In this document: piece after piece, positions 44,438 through 53,194 of the stretch
Numbering within the stretch: the stretch's first letter is position 1
Layout: every line of letters begins with the position of its first letter
DNA from: Streptomyces sp. NK08204
GTDB taxonomy: Bacteria; Actinomycetota; Actinomycetes; Streptomycetales; Streptomycetaceae
DNA length: 64,000 nucleotides
NCBI RefSeq assembly: GCF_020400585.1
Contig: NZ_JAINVF010000012.1
Location: 153,660-217,659, forward strand
Direction: 5' to 3'
Program-made: the position numbers and the translations under genes
The notes under the pieces: generated by a model
Databases searched by the model: none
Told to the model about the DNA's origin: nothing
What the model saw: the letters and a program-made list of their open reading frames with translations, nothing else

Positions 44438-45337
44438 TCATATGGCAATCCGTCGACCGAGGGCATGGGAGTGGCGACGGTAGACGGTGGGCGGGATGCC
44501 GTACGCGGCGCGGAAAGCGCGGGTGAAGTCGGTGGCGCGCGAGAAGCCCCAGCGGGTGGCGATGGCGTGGACGGGAGTGGTGCCCTGAGCCGGGTCGGCC
44601 AGGTCGAAGCGTGCACGCTCGAGGCGTTGCCTGCGGATGTAGGCGGCGACGGTCTCCTTCTGGTCCTGGAACAGCCGGTGCAGATAGCTCAGGGAGATGC
44701 CGTGCGCGGCAGCGATGCTCCGGGGAGTCAACTGCGAGTCCCAGAGGTGTTGTTGGACGAATCGTTCGATGCGTGGCGTCAGGGTGAGGTGCGGCTGCCG
44801 CGTCGGGAGACGGCGGTCGGATTCCAGGGCACCGACGAGCAGCGCGGCGACCATGTCACCGAGGACGATGGCCAGACGCGGTCCGTCGGTGGGCTTGTGG
44901 GCGCCGGTGTCTCCGGTCACCTGCTTGAGGAACCGGGCGAGCAGGGCGCCCACACCGTCGCGGCTTCCGATGCGGCGGCCCAGCGTCAGGTCGGCCTCGC
45001 CCCGGCGCAGGGGCAGAAGGGCCTCGGGGACGACGATACCCACGGCACTGATCAGACTGGTCTGGAGCTCGTACGGCCGGGAGCAGTCGAGCCAGCAGAA
45101 GTCGCCGGCAGAGAGGGCCGTTTCCCGGTTCTCATGGCTGACCACCGCATCACCCGAGAGGAGAAGCGCCAAGTGGTAGTGCCTGGCAGTGGAGCCCACA
45201 GCCGATTCAAGGGTTCCTTCGTGGATGTGCGGTGGCAAGGTCGCCGCCCACACCGACATCGCCCCGAGCTCGGTGAGTTGTAACTCCCCTGAGAGGTCCG
45301 TCAAACAACAGCCGTACATGTCTGTGAACGCCCTCAT
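44438..45337 (-). CDS. AraC-family transcriptional regulator (copy 1)
   Basis: A 299-residue regulator. The N-terminal half is a cupin-like ligand domain of the AraC_binding_2 type (LALLLSGDAVVSHENRETALSAGDF). The C-terminal third is the two-HTH AraC domain: RSIAAAHGISLSYLHRLFQ and HAIATRWGFSRATDFTRAFRAAYGIPP, the diagnostic motif. It resembles the next gene, with shared segments such as SYLHRLF and RRQRLERAR. The lectin gene lies 132 bp downstream and may be controlled by it; effector unknown. Confidence 0.93.
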   Translation of the reverse strand: MRAFTDMYGCCLTDLSGELQLTELGAMSVWAATLPPHIHEGTLESAVGSTARHYHLALLLSGDAVVSHENRETALSAGDFCWLDCSRPYELQTSLISAVGIVVPEALLPLRRGEADLTLGRRIGSRDGVGALLARFLKQVTGDTGAHKPTDGPRLAIVLGDMVAALLVGALESDRRLPTRQPHLTLTPRIERFVQQHLWDSQLTPRSIAAAHGISLSYLHRLFQDQKETVAAYIRRQRLERARFDLADPAQGTTPVHAIATRWGFSRATDFTRAFRAAYGIPPTVYRRHSHALGRRIAI

Positions 45338-45426
45338 GATCTCCCCCGCCGAATCACGTGCTGTGCGTATCGAGACCCAAGGAAGGTAAAAGGGGAGTTG
45401 AGCCCTTCGGGTGAACGGTGCGTTTC

Positions 45427-46380
45427 CTAATTGCGTCGCGCAATCGACGGGGGCATGCCATAAGCAGCGCGGAACGCCCGGGTGAAAGTGGCGTGGTCCC
45501 TGAACCCCCAGCTGGCCGCTATGCGGTGGACCGGAATGTCCCGCAGCCGCAGGTCGGCGAGATCGCGGCGGGCGCGTTCCAGGCGCTGCCGGCGGATCAG
45601 TTCCATGACCGTGGTGTCGCGGACACGGAAGAGGCGGTGCAGATAGCTGACCGAGATGTGGTGGGCGGTGGCGACGGCCTGCGGGGAGAGATCCGGATCG
45701 GACAGGTGCTCGTGGATGAAGGACTCGATGCGCAGGAGCATGGCGTGCTGGTCCGAGTCGTCCTCGGCCCAGGCGAAGCCGTCGAGGTGATGGGCCAGCG
45801 AGGCAGCCATCAGGTCCAGGGCCGTCGTGCTCAGCTGCGTGGCACCGACAGCCAGGGAGGCGGAGTCGACGGTCATGTCGGTCAGGAACTGGGTGAGCAG
45901 TGCCCCCACCCCCATCTGCCCGGGCAGTCGTGTGCCGAGCAGCCGACGGGTCCGTTCTGCCGGGAACGGGAGCAGCGCGCGGGGTGCGTGCGCGTACACC
46001 AGGGTCGTCGTCCCCTCGCCGGGGATCCGTGTCTCGAACGGCTGCGAACTGTCACAGAGCGCGAAGTCCCGCCCGCTCAGCATCGCCTCGCGGCCTGCCT
46101 GGGTCACCATCAGGTCGCCTCGCCGCGGGAACACCACCGAGTACATCTCGGGATCGGACCGGCGGATCAGTGCGGCGGTGCGCCGTACGACGGACGGCGA
46201 GCAGGTCAGCTCCATGACGGTCACCGGTCCGAGGAACAGCGCCCGCACCGTGGCCCGGAAGTGCTCGGGACTCGTGCTGGTCACCCGCATCGGATACCCG
46301 CTGTTGAGCAGGAAGCCGTCGAAGTAGGGCAGTCGCTCGGCCGGAGGCAGGTCCTCACTGCAAAACACCGTGGTGATCAC
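45427..46380 (-). CDS. AraC-family transcriptional regulator (copy 2)
   Basis: A 317-residue AraC regulator with the same domain order as its neighbour: a ligand domain (YSVVFPRRGDLMVTQAGREAMLSGRDFAL) then the HTH pair (QAVATAHHISVSYLHRLF, HRIAASWGFRDHATFTRAFRAAYGMPP). The two genes lie 89 bp apart in tandem and are diverged duplicates. It is divergent from the wall-polymer cluster starting at 46575, so the 194-bp gap between them could let it control that cluster. This is inference from position only. Confidence 0.93.
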   Translation of the reverse strand: MITTVFCSEDLPPAERLPYFDGFLLNSGYPMRVTSTSPEHFRATVRALFLGPVTVMELTCSPSVVRRTAALIRRSDPEMYSVVFPRRGDLMVTQAGREAMLSGRDFALCDSSQPFETRIPGEGTTTLVYAHAPRALLPFPAERTRRLLGTRLPGQMGVGALLTQFLTDMTVDSASLAVGATQLSTTALDLMAASLAHHLDGFAWAEDDSDQHAMLLRIESFIHEHLSDPDLSPQAVATAHHISVSYLHRLFRVRDTTVMELIRRQRLERARRDLADLRLRDIPVHRIAASWGFRDHATFTRAFRAAYGMPPSIARRN

Positions 46381-46574
46381 GGAATCCCTCCTCGGACATC
46401 CAGCCGTCGATCATATGCACGAGGGGAGTATGAGTGGATCACCGGTGTCTTCCCAGGAAAGGAAGGCCGTGGCATCACCTCACGTTCACCTGATGTTCGC
46501 TGAAGGGTCGGTGAACCGCGTCGAAGATCTCTTACCGTCGCAGGGATCTGCCCACAGAGAGCACAGGTGTTCGC

Positions 46575-47561
46575 GTGACCAACCGGCCCCCGAAACTGTC
46601 CGTGATCGTTCCTTGTTTCAATATCGAGACGTACGTTTCGGACACCGTGACCAGCCTCGTCAACAACGCCCGGGACGAATTCGAGTTCATATTCGTCGAG
46701 GACCGGTCGACGAAGGACTACACCTACGAGGCGTTGCTGGAGCTGACGAAGCGGCTCCCGAACAGCAGGGTGATCCGGCATGAACAGAACGGCGGACTGG
46801 CCACCGCACGCAACACGGGCATCGATGCGGCCGAAGGTACCTACCTCACTTTCCTCGACGGCGACGACTGGCTGGCCCCCGGCTATCTGACCGACCTGCT
46901 CGACTGCGCCGAACGCTTCGACGTCGACTTCGTCCGCACCGACCACGTCCAGGTCACCGGCATCGAACGCGCCGTCCACCGGGCCCCGGAAGGACGTCGG
47001 CACACTCCGCTCGACCCGCGCTCCTCGATCTTGCCCGTCGACGACACGACCATGGTCGACTACCCCTACGCCTGGGCAGGCGTCTACCACCGCCGACTGC
47101 TCGACCGCGGCCTGCTGCGCTTCCACGACGGACTGCGCACCGCCGAGGACCGTCCCTGGATCTGGGAACTCCACCGCAAGGCCGACTCCTACGTGGTCGC
47201 CGGCCTGCGCGGCGTCTTCTACCGCCGGGGTGTGGCCACTTCGCTGACCCAGATCGGCGACGTCCGCCAGCTGGACTTCTTCCGCTCCTTCGATCTCGTC
47301 CTGGCCGAACTCGCCGAGGACCCCGAAGCCCGGAAGCTGCGTATGAAGGCGCTGCGCAACTACTGCGTGGTCATCGCCCACCAACTCGCCGACCGAAGCC
47401 GCTTCGAACGCAGCGTCGCCGCCAAGCTGCGGCAGCTGGCCGCCGAGGCCCTGGGCAGGATGACCGAGGAAGAGCTGAACGAGGCCCTCGTCGGTATGGG
47501 CGAAGAACGTGTACACACGCTGCGGCGCATACGCGGCGGCATGAAGGGAGTCGCGGCATGA
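46575..47561 (+). CDS. GT2-family glycosyltransferase, cluster copy A
   Basis: A 328-residue cytoplasmic GT-A fold glycosyltransferase. The nucleotide-sugar domain is at the N-terminus: LSVIVPCFNIETYV, HEQNGGLATARNTGID and the DxD-type motif FLDGDDWLAPG. The C-terminal helical part is the acceptor side. It shares most of these blocks, plus FVRTDHVQ, YAWAGVYHRRL and GLRTAEDRPWIW, with copy B at 50634-51611. GTG 46575 is the start. Its stop overlaps the next ATG by 4 bp (ATGA), so it is coupled to the polysialyltransferase-like gene. Confidence 0.93.
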   Translation: MTNRPPKLSVIVPCFNIETYVSDTVTSLVNNARDEFEFIFVEDRSTKDYTYEALLELTKRLPNSRVIRHEQNGGLATARNTGIDAAEGTYLTFLDGDDWLAPGYLTDLLDCAERFDVDFVRTDHVQVTGIERAVHRAPEGRRHTPLDPRSSILPVDDTTMVDYPYAWAGVYHRRLLDRGLLRFHDGLRTAEDRPWIWELHRKADSYVVAGLRGVFYRRGVATSLTQIGDVRQLDFFRSFDLVLAELAEDPEARKLRMKALRNYCVVIAHQLADRSRFERSVAAKLRQLAAEALGRMTEEELNEALVGMGEERVHTLRRIRGGMKGVAA

Positions 47562-48907
47562 GGGATACGACCCAGATATTCTTCTCGGCCACCCAGTACG
47601 CGGCTGCCACCGTCACCGCTGCGATCCGCGCCGGACTGTTCGGTCCCCGCGAGGTCCACCGTCGCATTCTCGTCGTCAGCAACACCGCCGCCGTTCCCGA
47701 GGTCGGTACCCCGCTGGACCGGATGGCCGGCTTCGAGAAGCTGCGTCCCGAATTCGACGAGGTGCGCTCCTGGAACGATTTCATCTCTCCGCACCACCCG
47801 GCCGGCTGGTCCCCGCGGGCCCAGGACGCCCTGCTGTGGGAGAAGGCCGTACGCCTCGCCTGGAACCTGGGCGACGAGCCGGTCGAGATCGCCTGCGAGT
47901 CCATCCAGGCCAACCCCTCCCGCGCGGTCGCCGACATCTTCGCCGACAGCCCGATCCACGTGTACGCGGACGGCCTGATGAGCTACGGCCCCACCCGCAA
48001 CCGCATTCCGCACGGCATGAGCAGCCGCATCGCGCGTGTGCTGCACCTCGACCTGATACCCGGATTGCGCCCGATGCTCCTGTCCGAGTACGGGGTCGAG
48101 CCCGAGCCCGTTCCGAACAAGGCCATCGTGGAGGTGCTCGCCGAGATCGGCGACGAGGGTGCTGGTGCCCTCGCCGACAGGATCCCCGCCGCGCACCGAC
48201 CCACTGCCGTGCTCCTCGGCCAGTACCTCTCCGCCATCAATCTCATCACGCAGGAAGAGGAAGAAGAGCTCCACGTCCGCATGCTGCACGCCGCCGTCCG
48301 CGCCGGACACCAGAGCGTGCTGTTCAAGCCCCACCCCAGCGCCCCCTCCGTCTACAACAAGTCGCTGGAGGCGGCAGCAGCGGAACTCGGGGCCCGGCTG
48401 ACAATCCTGAACGAGCCCGTCCTCGCCGAGACCGTCTTCGCCCATCTGAAGCCGGAACTCGTCATCGGCTGTTTCTCCACCGCCCTCATGACCGCCGCCG
48501 CCTTCTACGGCATACCGGTCGCCCGCGTCGGCACGGAACTGCTCCTCGACCGCATCACCCCGTACGAGAACAGCAACCGGGTTCCGCTCACCATCATCGA
48601 CGCGGCGCTGCCCGACGCGGAGCGGGAAACCCTCGGCCTTCCGCTCGAACTCGACGCTCTGGCGGAGAATCTGGGGCCACTCGTGCGGACTGTTGGCTAC
48701 TGCATGCAGTCCCGCAAGCACCCAGGTCTGCACGACGAGGCGGCTTCCTGGCTCACCGCGCACCTCGCGGAGCACCCGCAGTACTTCAAGAAGCGCCGCC
48801 TGACCGCGCTCCGCCTGCCCGGCGGGAGCCCGATCCGGACCGAGGCGCTGCGCCGCCATCCGGCGGTGCGCAAGGCCGTGCGACAGATCAGGGCACGACA
48901 GCGCTGA
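47558..48907 (+). CDS. Polysialyltransferase-like glycosyltransferase, cluster copy A
   Basis: A 449-residue protein of the alpha-2,8-polysialyltransferase family (PF07388 type). Motifs expected of this GT-B group appear in order: YADGLMSYG (DG motif), VLFKPHPSAP (HP motif) and IGCFSTALMTAAAFYGIPVARVG (Ser/Thr motif). AAGGGAG precedes the ATG. Known relatives polymerise sialic acid from CMP-sialate; here the genes for a CMP-nonulosonate are nearby, so it probably extends such a polymer. It is coupled to the GT2 gene and mirrors 49261-50634. Confidence 0.88.
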   Translation: MRDTTQIFFSATQYAAATVTAAIRAGLFGPREVHRRILVVSNTAAVPEVGTPLDRMAGFEKLRPEFDEVRSWNDFISPHHPAGWSPRAQDALLWEKAVRLAWNLGDEPVEIACESIQANPSRAVADIFADSPIHVYADGLMSYGPTRNRIPHGMSSRIARVLHLDLIPGLRPMLLSEYGVEPEPVPNKAIVEVLAEIGDEGAGALADRIPAAHRPTAVLLGQYLSAINLITQEEEEELHVRMLHAAVRAGHQSVLFKPHPSAPSVYNKSLEAAAAELGARLTILNEPVLAETVFAHLKPELVIGCFSTALMTAAAFYGIPVARVGTELLLDRITPYENSNRVPLTIIDAALPDAERETLGLPLELDALAENLGPLVRTVGYCMQSRKHPGLHDEAASWLTAHLAEHPQYFKKRRLTALRLPGGSPIRTEALRRHPAVRKAVRQIRARQR

Positions 48908-48928
48908 CCCGGTCACACGGGCAACGCG

Positions 48929-48963
48929 AAGGCCGGCGGGCGCGAGGAGCACTCGCCGGCCTT
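48929..48963 (+). terminator. Terminator after polysialyltransferase-like copy A
   Basis: AAGGCCGGCG pairs perfectly with CGCCGGCCTT across a 15-base loop, 21 bases after the stop codon at 48907. Confidence 0.82.
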
Positions 48964-49223
48964 CTGGCGTTCAGCGCGTCGGCCAGGACCAGCAGACTCG
49001 TCACGGTGGCGGGAACGTCGGCCGTGGAGCGAGACGGAGGCCGCGGCGCAGCACCCGGATGCCGAACCAGCCAGGTGCTCGTGGATCAGACAGAAGGCGG
49101 TCTTGCCGACGTCCAGGCCGTGCGCGCACATCCACGTTGTGCAGTCCTGCCGCCCGCGGGCCGACCGGCATCGCGCCGGACCGGGTGGTGGCCTGACCTC
49201 TGGGGCAAGGGAGGGCACACAGA

Positions 49224-49248
49224 ACCCCGCTCCCTGATGGAGCGGGGT
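49224..49248 (-). terminator. Terminator after polysialyltransferase-like copy B
   Basis: ACCCCGCTCC pairs with GGAGCGGGGT across a 5-base loop, 12 bases beyond the minus-strand stop at 49261. Confidence 0.82.
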
Positions 49249-49260
49249 ACCTGGCGGCGC

Positions 49261-50634
49261 CTAACGCTTCGAAAGAGCCTTGGCCCTGCGCGCGAGCCGA
49301 CGTACGGTCGCGTTGCGCGGGATGAACGACAGCTGGGCCGGTACGCCGCCCGGCAGTGCCAGCGAGGTCAGCCGGCGGCGCTTGAAGTACTGCCAAGTGT
49401 GCGGGTTCAGATGCTGGGAGAGGTAGCTCTCGGCTGCCTCCCGCAGCTGCGGGTAGATCTTCGGCTGCATGGCGAAGCCGACCGCCGTCAGCAGTGCGTT
49501 CAGCTCCTCCACTCGCTCCCGCGGGGGCATCGACCAGTCGGCCACCACGTCTTTCTCGCCCAGGTCGGGCAGCAGTTCGGCGGCGATGGTGACCGGCACG
49601 CGGTTGCTGTTCTGGTAGGGCGCGATGCGGGCCAGCACGGTGTCGGTGCCGACGCGGGCGACCGGGATGCCGTACAGACCGGCCGCGGTGAACAGGGCCG
49701 TGGAGAAACAGCCGACCACCAGGGCGGGCCGTATCCGCTGGAAGGCGACCTCGGCGAGCACGTGCCCTTCCAGCATGGTGAGTTCGGCGCCCAGCCGGGA
49801 CGCCTCGTCCGCAAGGCGCCGCGACCAGCCGGCGGGGGCCACAGGGTGCGGCTTGAAGGCGAGCGTGCGGTGCCCGAGCGCCACGGCGCCGCGCACCATC
49901 CGCAGGTGCAGTTCCTCCTCCTCGGCGACGCTGAGGATGCCCAGCGCCGAGAGGTACTGGCCGAGCAGCAGGGCCGGTCGCGTGTCGCCCTGTATGCCGC
50001 CGGTCGCGGGCAGTTCGGCCGGACCGGTTCCGACGGCCTCGGTCTCGGCGATCTCCCCGAGCACCTTCAGGAAGGCCTCCGCCGGAACCAGTTCAGGCCG
50101 TACGCCGAACTCGGTGAGCAGCAGCGGGGTCAGCCCAGGGACGAGATCGAGGTGCAGCAGTCGGCCGATGCGGGTGCCGACCAGCGGGTCGATCTTGTCG
50201 CGAGTGGGGCCATAGCTTATGAGGCCATCCGCATAGACATCCACGGGAGCGCCGGTGAACACCTGGCACAGCGCAAGCGCCGGATTGACCTGCACGGACT
50301 CCACGGTCAGCCGGATCTCATCATCACCGAGCCGCCACAGCAGCCGTACGTACCGCTCCCACATGGGAACGTCACCGGCTCGCGGACCCCAGCCGCTCGG
50401 ATGGAAAGGGGCGATGGTGTCGTTCCAGGACAGCACGCCGTCGAAGCGCTCACGTACCCGCTCGAAGCCCGGCACCGTGTCGACGGAGGGGGTGGTCTCG
50501 GGAATGGCCGCGTTGTTCGTGACCAGGAGCAGGCGTCGGTCGGCCGGTTCGAACAGTCCGGCGTCGAGGGCCGCAGCCAAGGTCGCGGCACCGTACAGGG
50601 TCGACGCGCAGAAGATGTGGGTCGTACGAGGCAT
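49261..50634 (-). CDS. Polysialyltransferase-like glycosyltransferase, cluster copy B
   Basis: A 457-residue paralogue of the protein at 47558-48907. It has the same motif order: YADGLISYG, LAFKPHPVAP and VGCFSTALFTAAGLYGIPVARVG, and a shared C-terminal segment (YFKRRRLTSLALPGG). Its ATG overlaps the stop of the GT2 copy B gene (TGATG), so the pair is coupled as in copy A. Probable role: a second CMP-nonulosonate transferase or polymerase. Divergence between copies suggests different acceptors or linkages, which is inference. Confidence 0.88.
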   Translation of the reverse strand: MPRTTHIFCASTLYGAATLAAALDAGLFEPADRRLLLVTNNAAIPETTPSVDTVPGFERVRERFDGVLSWNDTIAPFHPSGWGPRAGDVPMWERYVRLLWRLGDDEIRLTVESVQVNPALALCQVFTGAPVDVYADGLISYGPTRDKIDPLVGTRIGRLLHLDLVPGLTPLLLTEFGVRPELVPAEAFLKVLGEIAETEAVGTGPAELPATGGIQGDTRPALLLGQYLSALGILSVAEEEELHLRMVRGAVALGHRTLAFKPHPVAPAGWSRRLADEASRLGAELTMLEGHVLAEVAFQRIRPALVVGCFSTALFTAAGLYGIPVARVGTDTVLARIAPYQNSNRVPVTIAAELLPDLGEKDVVADWSMPPRERVEELNALLTAVGFAMQPKIYPQLREAAESYLSQHLNPHTWQYFKRRRLTSLALPGGVPAQLSFIPRNATVRRLARRAKALSKR

Positions 50635-51611
50635 CAGGCGGCCACCGTCCGGCCGGTCAGGGGCCGGCGCTTCACTCGGCGCAGCCGGTCGGCGCGCTGG
50701 GGGTCCATCGATTCCATCACCTGCGCCAGCACATCCTGCGGCAGTCGCTTCAGGGCGGCTGAGCTCATGGAGCGCAGTTGTCGAGCCACGGCGGGTTCGA
50801 ACCTCTCGATCGAACCCAGGTGGTGGGCCATGACCGCGCAATATGTGCGGACGGCTTTCGGCAGGAGCTTATCGGCCTCCGGGTCTCGTGCGGTTTCCTC
50901 GATCACCTGGTCGAACGCGCGAATGAAATCCAGTTGCCGCACATCGCCGATCTGGGTGAGTGACGAGGCGACGCCGCGCCGGTAATAAACGCCCAGCAGG
51001 CCCACCGTGGCGAAGGAATCCGCCTCCCGGTGCAGTTTCCAGATCCACGGCCGGTCCTCCGCCGTGCGCAGCCCGTGCGTGAAGTGCAGCAAACCCCGGT
51101 CGACCAGCCGGCGGTGGTAGACACCCGCCCACGCATACGCGTAGTCGACAGAGGTGGAGCGGTCGGCGGGCAGGATCGCGTCCCGCGGGTTCATCACGAC
51201 CCCCCGCCGGCCGTGCGGGACCCTGTGGAGCGAACGCGCCCGGCCCGTGCACTGCACATGGTCCGTACGTACGAAGTCACAGCCCAACTCCTCGATGGCC
51301 GCGACCAGTCGGGGAAAGTGACCGGGGGCGAGCCAGTCGTCGCCGTCGAGGAACGTCAGGTACTCGCCGCGCGCCCTGTCGATTCCGGTGTTGCGCGCGG
51401 TCGCCAGACCTCCGTTCTGTTCGTGCCGGACCAGCACGGCACCCGGAAGCTCCTGCTCCGCGTGCTCAAGGATTTCTGGCGTCCCGTCGCGCGAGCAGTC
51501 GTCGACGAGGATGAATTCAAAGTCCTGGCGCGCGTTCGCACGCAGGCTCTTCAGCGTGTCCGGTGCGTATTGCTGGACGTTGTAGAACGGCACGATGACC
51601 GAGAGCTTCAC
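50634..51611 (-). CDS. GT2-family glycosyltransferase, cluster copy B
   Basis: A 325-residue GT-A glycosyltransferase, paralogue of 46575-47561. Motifs: LSVIVPFYNVQQYAPD, HEQNGGLATARNTGID, FLDGDDWLAPGHF, then FVRTDHVQCTG and GLRTAEDRPWIWKLHR. GTG 51611 is chosen because GAGG lies six bases upstream; GTG 51614 and 51623 are in frame. It is the first gene of the minus-strand pair and is divergent from the DUF6716-like gene at 51813, with about 200 bp for both promoters. Confidence 0.92.
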   Translation of the reverse strand: MKLSVIVPFYNVQQYAPDTLKSLRANARQDFEFILVDDCSRDGTPEILEHAEQELPGAVLVRHEQNGGLATARNTGIDRARGEYLTFLDGDDWLAPGHFPRLVAAIEELGCDFVRTDHVQCTGRARSLHRVPHGRRGVVMNPRDAILPADRSTSVDYAYAWAGVYHRRLVDRGLLHFTHGLRTAEDRPWIWKLHREADSFATVGLLGVYYRRGVASSLTQIGDVRQLDFIRAFDQVIEETARDPEADKLLPKAVRTYCAVMAHHLGSIERFEPAVARQLRSMSSAALKRLPQDVLAQVMESMDPQRADRLRRVKRRPLTGRTVAA

Positions 51612-51812
51612 CACCTGCCTCACGCTAGGGGGCTGCCCGTCATTCGGCCTGACCGTGTGCTTGATATTGGGTGAACTGAACATGGCGAGCCTGTGAATCA
51701 GGTGATTCCCAGGGGCATTCGCGGCCTGATTCCCCATTCGGCGATGTGCTGTTAACCGTTTGTTGCATTCGGGTTGGGCGGAACCTCGGAATGGCTTCCT
51801 AGCGTCTGCGAC

Positions 51813-53159
51813 GTGCCAGCCAGTGCAACGAAGGCCCTGCGGGTCGCCGTCCTCGCGGATTCCGACACCCGATGGAAGTGGGGGGCGCTCACCGCCCAGC
51901 GTCTCACTCCCGCGGATGCCGGGATCCGGCTCGACGGCTACCTCCTGCGGGGCCGCGCCACCCCGACCGCCCGTCAGCTCGAGGAGGTCGGCGTCCGCGC
52001 CGACTCCCTCCGCGAGGTCACCGGCGTCGAGTTCCTGCGCGAGATGACCGAGCGGACGACGGGCGAGGACTCGTACGACATCCTCGTCCTCGCCCTGGTC
52101 GGCGGCGGAGTGCAGGCCATGCTGCACGGCCTGCGCAACATCTGGGGCGGCTGCGGCGAGCGCCCCGTCGTCGTCACCGGCTACGTCGGTGTCGTCTACG
52201 AGAAGCTCACCGACGGGCTGCTGCTGCGGCACGGCGCGGACCTCGTCCTCGCCAACTCCCGCCACGACGCGGACCGGTTCCGGGCCGTGTTCGAGGGGGT
52301 CGGCGCCGACGCCTCCGCGGTCACCGAGGTGGCCCTGCCGTTCCTCGGCGGGGAGCCGTACACCGGTGAACACGACCCGTACACCGTGGTGTTCGCGGCC
52401 CAGCCGTCCGTGCCGGACAACCGGAAGGACCGTGCGTACCTGCTGGACCGGCTGATCGAGCACGCCCGCAGGCACCCGGAGCGCGAGGTGCTGCTCAAGC
52501 TGCGCTCCAAGCCCGGCGAACACACCACCCACATCGAGGAGTTGCCGTACCAGAAGCTGGTCCAGGGCAGGGACGTGCCGGCCAACTTCAGCCTCGTGTA
52601 CGGCCACATGGGCGAGGTGCTCGACCGTACCGACCTGCTGGTCACGGTCAGTTCAACGGCCGCCCTGGAGGCCCTGCACCGGCGCATCCCGACGGTCGTG
52701 CTGACCGACCTCGGTGTGCGCGAGGTGCTCGGAAACCACCACTTCACCGGCTCCGGGTGCCTCGCCTCCTGGGACCAGCTCGACGCCGGGCACCGCCCGG
52801 TGCCGGACGAGGAGTGGGTGGCCCGGCAGGGCGTCGCCGCTGGGGGTACCCCCTCTGGGGGCGGCTCGTACGCGACCGCCTTCGACACCGCCCGTGAGCG
52901 CATCGCGGGGCTCCTGGAGCGCTCCGGCGGTCTGCCGCCCCTGAACCCCTACTACACCCCCGAGACCGCGCCCGGCTACCTGCCCGGCATCCTCGCCCGC
53001 CACCACCTCGGCCCCGACGGCGCCCCGCTGCCCGGCGCCCCCGCCGCCGACAAGGCGCCCGGACCGGTCCGCCAGATCGTGCGCCGGGCCGCGCGCGGCG
53101 CCTACCGGCACGGTGTCCAGCGCGTGGCACCCGTGATCCGGCGGATGGGGGAGCTGTGA
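51813..53159 (+). CDS. DUF6716-like putative glycosyltransferase
   Basis: A 448-residue GT-B-like protein. It opens with a Rossmann strand (LRVAVLADSDTRWKWG). The C-terminal half carries LYQ-free segments LVYGHMGEVLDRTDLLVTVSSTAALEALHRRIPTVVL, a Ser-Ser-Thr motif like those of polymer glycosyltransferases. The start is GTG 51813; a TAGCGT box 8-13 bases upstream and no ribosome site suggest a leaderless transcript. It is followed at 35 bp by the CMP-synthetase gene, so it belongs to the nonulosonate operon. Its donor is probably a CMP-sugar made by its neighbours. Confidence 0.8.
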   Translation: MPASATKALRVAVLADSDTRWKWGALTAQRLTPADAGIRLDGYLLRGRATPTARQLEEVGVRADSLREVTGVEFLREMTERTTGEDSYDILVLALVGGGVQAMLHGLRNIWGGCGERPVVVTGYVGVVYEKLTDGLLLRHGADLVLANSRHDADRFRAVFEGVGADASAVTEVALPFLGGEPYTGEHDPYTVVFAAQPSVPDNRKDRAYLLDRLIEHARRHPEREVLLKLRSKPGEHTTHIEELPYQKLVQGRDVPANFSLVYGHMGEVLDRTDLLVTVSSTAALEALHRRIPTVVLTDLGVREVLGNHHFTGSGCLASWDQLDAGHRPVPDEEWVARQGVAAGGTPSGGGSYATAFDTARERIAGLLERSGGLPPLNPYYTPETAPGYLPGILARHHLGPDGAPLPGAPAADKAPGPVRQIVRRAARGAYRHGVQRVAPVIRRMGEL

Positions 53160-53194
53160 GCTTTCAAGCTCTGAGCTTTCAAGGAGAGATACCC

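Larger units (their letters stand above)
48908..49260. other. Centre of the mirror-image GT2/polysialyltransferase duplication
   Basis: This 353-bp gap separates the two convergent halves and holds a terminator for each. Between them (about 48964-49220), minus-strand frames such as HGLDVGKTAFCLIHE look like weak coding remnants, perhaps of a mobile element, but nothing is continuous enough to name. Confidence 0.4.

Noticed and set aside
48964..49220. Possible insertion-sequence remnant in the centre of the mirror duplication.
   Set aside because: A segment HGLDVGKTAFCLIHE hints at a transposase or phage gene, but frames are broken and no inverted ends or target duplication were found.
47836..50985. 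A 1,049-codon plus-strand frame spanning both polysialyltransferase genes.
   Set aside because: It crosses two terminators and two recognisable genes in other frames; composition is Arg/Pro/Gly noise.
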